Source: Candidatus Woesearchaeota archaeon UBA153 (GTDB taxonomy: Archaea > Nanobdellota > Nanobdellia > Woesearchaeales > UBA525). From it: DNA of 8,165 nucleotides. A model generated the notes under the pieces. That model worked only from the letters and a program-made list of their open reading frames with translations. It made no database searches and was not told the origin of the DNA. Of this stretch, positions 6,093 to 8,165 are shown one piece after another (position 1 is the stretch's first letter; every line of letters begins with the position of its first letter). The DNA is taken from contig DASH01000004.1 of the NCBI GenBank assembly GCA_002503705.1, forward strand, positions 1 through 8,165, written 5' to 3'. A program made the position numbers and the translations under genes.

Positions 6093-6713
6093 TCAGTACT
6101 TCGCCTTGTTCCGGCCGCGACGTTCGACTTGTTTCAAGCGTTCGAGCACCTTCTCGGAGTTCTTTGATTTTGTATAACCTTTCAGGAACTCCTTGTACGC
6201 CGTGTCGAAGACCGTGTAGTGCTTGCTCTCCAGCGCCTGCTTGAACAGGTGGATGTCCACCGCCTTGTCCTCCTCGTCGTGGCTCGTGAAGCTCAGGCCG
6301 AAGTCGATGAAGTGCAGTTTCCGCTCACGGACGATCATGTTGCTCGTGGTGAGGTCGCCGTGGATGATATTCGCGTCGTGCAGCTTCGCCAAGAGCTCGC
6401 CGATCTCCTTCGCGAGCTTGAGGTCTTTCTCCAGAAGTCGCTTGACTTGTACGCCGTCGAGGTACTCCATCTCGATCTTCGTTGACTTGTCCGTGTCGTA
6501 CAGCTTTGGGCCCGGCACAGGGAGCTTCCCGATGATCTTCGCCTCGCGCCGCGTCCGCGCCGTGCGGAGCTCTGCGTCGAGCTGCGGGTGGCGATACCCT
6601 TTCGGGATCCGGTCTTTGACGACGACTTTTGTCTTCTTCCCGCCGACGGTCTTCTCAGTCAGCATGATGGTCGCTTCCGCGCCGGAACCGATGACTCTCC
6701 CCTTCGAAACCAT
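6093..6713 (-). CDS. bud32: Bud32-type serine/threonine kinase of KEOPS
   Basis: A 206-residue small kinase with the Bud32 hallmarks: glycine loop IGSGAEA (8-14), VVKDRIPKGYRHPQLD with K33, RTRREAKI (53-60), EMEYLDG (81-87), the catalytic loop IHGDLTTSNMI (D120) and the metal-binding IDFGLS (D137). The basic C-terminal end (RRGRNKAKY) is usual for the family. Bud32 is the ATPase/kinase subunit of KEOPS, which works with Kae1 to make t6A37 in ANN-decoding tRNAs in the cytoplasm. In many archaea it is fused to Kae1; here it stands alone, and Kae1 is not in the window. It lies 25 nt after rnp4, another tRNA-maturation gene, and 13 nt before the protease gene, whose ribosome binding site abuts its stop codon. 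No strong Shine-Dalgarno sequence precedes its ATG. Confidence 0.94.
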   Translation of the reverse strand: MVSKGRVIGSGAEATIMLTEKTVGGKKTKVVVKDRIPKGYRHPQLDAELRTARTRREAKIIGKLPVPGPKLYDTDKSTKIEMEYLDGVQVKRLLEKDLKLAKEIGELLAKLHDANIIHGDLTTSNMIVRERKLHFIDFGLSFTSHDEEDKAVDIHLFKQALESKHYTVFDTAYKEFLKGYTKSKNSEKVLERLKQVERRGRNKAKY

Positions 6714-6738
6714 CCTACTCGAGAACTCAGAACTCGTT

Positions 6739-7083
6739 TTAAAGCTTCTCCTTGAGACGACGAGGAACTCCGACAGGACGCCGTCGCACTGCTCCGCACT
6801 CGTTACATCGTCGAATCATGATGCTGTTCTTGAGCCGCGTCGTCGCGTTCACACCCGCTTCGAGGTACGCGTTGCACGCGCGGCAATACTTGCCCTCGAG
6901 TTCCGGCACGCGGAGCTGGACTTTCATCATGCGCCGCCGCGCCGCCGTGACTCTTCGCCGCGCGTACTCCTTCTTGCCGGCGTCGTGGAACGCCTTCGCC
7001 TCGGCGAAGAGCCTGAGGACTTCCTCCTTGACGGGCGCGAGCTCGCGCGAAGAACGCTGCTTGTACGAACGGACCGGAGGCAT
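6739..7083 (-). CDS. rnp4: Ribonuclease P protein component 4 (Rpp21/RPR2 homologue)
   Basis: A 114-residue basic protein with the zinc ribbon of the Rnp4 family: YCRAC (C67, C70) and RRCNECG (C93, C96), with AYLEAGVNATTRLKN between them as expected. The N-terminal half is helical (PVKEEVLRLFAEAKAFHDAGKKEYARRRVTAARRR), matching the helices by which Rnp4 pairs with Rnp1 (Rpp29) on RNase P RNA. The complex removes 5' leaders from precursor tRNAs. Length is normal for archaea. The ATG at 7083 has no Shine-Dalgarno sequence, but a TATA-like box is centred 26 nt upstream, which suits a leaderless message. It is the first gene of the rnp4-bud32-protease operon. RNase P RNA is not recognised in the window. 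Confidence 0.93.
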   Translation of the reverse strand: MPPVRSYKQRSSRELAPVKEEVLRLFAEAKAFHDAGKKEYARRRVTAARRRMMKVQLRVPELEGKYCRACNAYLEAGVNATTRLKNSIMIRRCNECGAVRRRPVGVPRRLKEKL

Positions 7084-7105
7084 GACTCGCTGAAGGACGC
7101 GCTAG

Positions 7106-7112
7106 TTCTTAA
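7106..7112 (-). promoter_or_regulatory. Candidate leaderless promoter of the rnp4 operon
   Basis: On the minus strand TTAAGAA follows AGAAAACG, and its centre (7109) is exactly 26 nt from the ATG at 7083. The spacing, and the shared AAACGTT at the BRE/TATA boundary, match the proximal promoter of the MNT operon. The TATA core itself is poor. Confidence 0.4.
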
Positions 7113-7187
7113 CGTTTTCTAGTCCGGAAAACAAACATCCTTCTTCGTTCGTTTTTCGATTTCTCCGTCGAATTTTGTCTTCCGGTC

Positions 7188-7240
7188 GTACGTTCTCACA
7201 GGACAACCTGCCGTCAGGGATATTAACGAGGAGAACATAC
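7188..7240. repeat. 10-bp inverted repeat enclosing two mutually exclusive hairpins
   Basis: The arms GTACGTTCTC (7188-7197) and GAGAACATAC (7231-7240) pair at 9 of 10 positions as plus-strand RNA, and at all 10 with one G-U pair as minus-strand RNA. Inside, CAGG (7199-7202), CCTG (7207-7210) and CAGG (7215-7218) allow the middle segment to pair with either flank through 4-nt loops. The element lies 105 nt before rnp4 and just beyond the GC hairpin terminator. It could be part of a longer leader or of a non-coding RNA, or only a DNA inverted repeat. Confidence 0.4.
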
Positions 7241-7242
7241 AG

Positions 7243-7269
7243 AAAAATGCCGCCCTCCGGAGGGGCGGC
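7243..7269 (-). terminator. GC-rich hairpin plus T-run, minus-strand terminator
   Basis: Arms GCCGCCC (7249-7255) and GGGCGGC (7263-7269) form a 7-bp GC stem with a 7-nt loop. On the minus strand it is followed by A and then five T residues (7247-7243). It would stop transcripts coming from the ferredoxin oxidoreductase gene before the rnp4 promoter. If instead the neighbouring RNA is made from the plus strand, the same hairpin would form its 5' end. Confidence 0.5.
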
Positions 7270-7359
7270 TGCCTCCCCCTAATGAGAGAAGCAACGAACT
7301 GAGAGGTGGTTGGAGAACCCCTCAGTGATGAGGTGCTGTTATCGTTGAGGGGGGAGGCA
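7270..7359 (+). ncRNA. Structured RNA candidate with a kink-turn and box C/D-like layout
   Basis: TGCCTCCCCC (7270-7279) and GGGGGAGGCA (7350-7359) form a perfect 10-bp closing stem. Inside, on the plus strand, CTGA (7299-7302) leads directly into an 8-bp stem with one bulged T: GAGG (7303-7306), GGTT (7308-7311), loop GGAG, AACC (7316-7319), CCTC (7320-7323). GTGATGA (7325-7331) follows after one base. This is the consensus L7Ae kink-turn: three-base bulge A-G-T, two G-A pairs, a U-U pair and a G-C pair. A degenerate C-like TAATGA (7280-7285) and D-like TTGA (7345-7348) abut the closing stem, and the C-to-D' and C'-to-D distances are both 13 nt, close to the ~12 nt of archaeal box C/D guides. 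Unusual points: the best boxes are internal, and the D'-C' spacer is a long hairpin. The kink-turn is lost on the minus strand, so plus is favoured, although its promoter (ATATTAA, 7220-7226) and terminator are weak. Confidence 0.45.
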
Positions 7360-7369
7360 CTCCAACTAT

Positions 7370-7376
7370 AAAAAAA
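7370..7376 (-). terminator. T7 tract after the ferredoxin oxidoreductase gene
   Basis: Seven consecutive T residues on the minus strand begin 17 nt after the TAG stop codon, in an otherwise AT-rich stretch. This is typical of archaeal U-tract termination. Read the other way the box resembles TATA, but no BRE is visible and no minus-strand gene lies at the right distance. Confidence 0.45.
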
Positions 7377-7392
7377 TATCGATGAGAATACT

Positions 7393-8165
7393 CTACACGA
7401 ACCCTTTGAACGTCGCCGTCAGGTCTCGTTTGCTCGTGTCGCGCTCGGCGAGGGGCGGGTCGTGCTCGACGGGCAAGTCTGCATCGTACGCTTCGCGGGC
7501 GTCCTGGTAGATGATGCCCGTCGGCAATTTGTCCGTGTTGAAGGCGAGCGCCAACGCGGCCATCTTGTCCGTGGGGTTGTGCTTGACGCTCTCGACCTTG
7601 AACGTGTGCTCTTTGAACCACGTGACGGTATTCGTCTTGTTGAACGTCGCGCAGTTCTGCAAGATATTCACGACGGAGAAACCACGATGCGCGATCGCCT
7701 TGAGGATGATGTCCGTCAACTGCTGCGGGTCCGCGCTGAACCCTTGCGCGACGAAACCGCCGCCTTGCGCGACGGCGAGCGCGACCGGGTTGACCGGCAC
7801 TTCAATCACGCCCGAAGGCGTGCTCTTGCTCTTGTAGCCCTTCGACGACGTCGGCGAGGTCTGGCCCGTCGTCAGGCCGTACACCCTATTATCATGCACC
7901 AATAACGTGACGTCGTGGTTGCCGCGGACGCCGGCGATGAAGTGCGCCATGCCTTCGCCGTAGGTGTCGCCGTCGCCCGCGATGACGATGACTTTCAGCT
8001 TCTTGTTCGCGAGCTTGACCGCTTCAGCGACGGGAATCGGCCGGCCGTGCAAGCCTTCGAAGACGTACCCGCTGAGGAAGCTGCACGCGTGGCCGTGACA
8101 GCCAATCCCGCAAACGATGACGACGTCTTCGACGTGAACATCGAAGACGTCGTCATCGTTTGCGG
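7393..8165 (-). CDS. 2-oxoacid:ferredoxin oxidoreductase beta subunit (PorB/KorB family), partial
   Basis: The beta subunit carries thiamine diphosphate and, with the alpha/gamma parts, decarboxylates a 2-oxoacid to an acyl-CoA while reducing ferredoxin in the cytoplasm. Visible blocks in protein order: VVIVCGIGCHGHACSFL, GLHGRPIPVAEAVKLAN, the TPP/Mg motif IAGDGDTYGEG with HDNRVYGLTTGQTSPTS completing it, then VNPVALAVAQGGGFVAQGF and SVVNILQNCATFN. The N-terminal WCPGCG region expected upstream is missing because the frame runs off the right edge; the alpha-subunit gene would lie there too. TTG at 8052 and later codons are internal, not the real start. The first ~8 visible codons (8142 outwards, ANDDDVFD) lie in a perfect inverted repeat and are probably artefactual. 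Substrate (pyruvate, 2-oxoglutarate or other) cannot be decided from this fragment. A T7 tract follows the stop codon. Confidence 0.9.
   Translation of the reverse strand, partial: ANDDDVFDVHVEDVVIVCGIGCHGHACSFLSGYVFEGLHGRPIPVAEAVKLANKKLKVIVIAGDGDTYGEGMAHFIAGVRGNHDVTLLVHDNRVYGLTTGQTSPTSSKGYKSKSTPSGVIEVPVNPVALAVAQGGGFVAQGFSADPQQLTDIILKAIAHRGFSVVNILQNCATFNKTNTVTWFKEHTFKVESVKHNPTDKMAALALAFNTDKLPTGIIYQDAREAYDADLPVEHDPPLAERDTSKRDLTATFKGFV
8108..8165. repeat. Perfect 25-bp inverted repeat with 8-nt loop at the window edge
   Basis: Bases 8108-8132 are the exact reverse complement of 8141-8165, with an 8-nt loop (8133-8140), and the right arm runs to the last base. The left arm is genuine coding sequence, since it encodes the conserved VVIVCG stretch of the beta subunit. 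The right arm replaces the sequence expected further upstream. This pattern is typical of a fold-back chimera at a contig end. Confidence 0.9.

Noticed and set aside
7188..7360. RNase P RNA or SRP RNA
   Set aside because: The conserved RNase P core blocks and the SRP helix 8 motif are not found on either strand.
7270..7366. H/ACA guide RNA
   Set aside because: It has a kink-turn and a lower stem, but no ACA or ANA follows the closing stem at the right place, and no continuous upper stem joins a pocket to the kink-turn.

Overview
The window reads as archaeal chromosomal DNA, moderately GC-rich and densely coded. The evidence is the gene content (RNase P protein component 4, a free-standing Bud32 kinase, an ATPase-free Lon-like membrane protease of the archaeal COG1750 type), Shine-Dalgarno sequences of the GAGGTGA type, and BRE/TATA boxes, two of them centred 26 nt upstream of an ATG as in leaderless archaeal transcripts. 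A DPANN-type lineage is possible, but nothing here proves it.

Region by region. At 82-3322 (minus strand) four abutting or overlapping genes form one operon, in transcription order: an HTH-nucleotidyltransferase (MNT type), a HEPN-domain partner, a dikinase ATP-binding protein, and a protein with a phosphohistidine swivel domain at its C-terminus. The last two look like a phosphotransferase cut into two genes. The PEP-binding barrel of PEP synthase is absent, and the domain order is instead that of rifampicin phosphotransferase. The operon starts at a duplicated promoter, two 20-bp repeats 22 bp apart. Facing away from it, 3500-4174 (plus strand) encodes a metallo-beta-lactamase-fold hydrolase of the UPF0173 type, which converges on the next operon.

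At 4181-7083 (minus strand) lies a second operon: rnp4 (RNase P protein 4), bud32 (KEOPS kinase, t6A tRNA modification) and a secreted, C-terminally anchored Lon-like serine protease. The first two both act on tRNA; the protease is the odd member.

The gap at 7084-7392 is not empty. It holds a GC-rich hairpin with a T-run on the minus strand, a 10-bp inverted repeat enclosing alternative hairpins, and a structured segment (7270-7359) that on the plus strand has a textbook kink-turn and box C/D-like spacing, a candidate guide RNA. At 7393-8165 (minus strand) is the beta subunit of a 2-oxoacid:ferredoxin oxidoreductase, cut by the right edge. The last 58 bases form a perfect 25-bp inverted repeat with an 8-nt loop, most likely a fold-back assembly or amplification artefact, so the outermost codons of that gene should not be trusted.

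The points most worth following are the MNT/HEPN plus split-phosphotransferase operon and the kink-turn RNA candidate.
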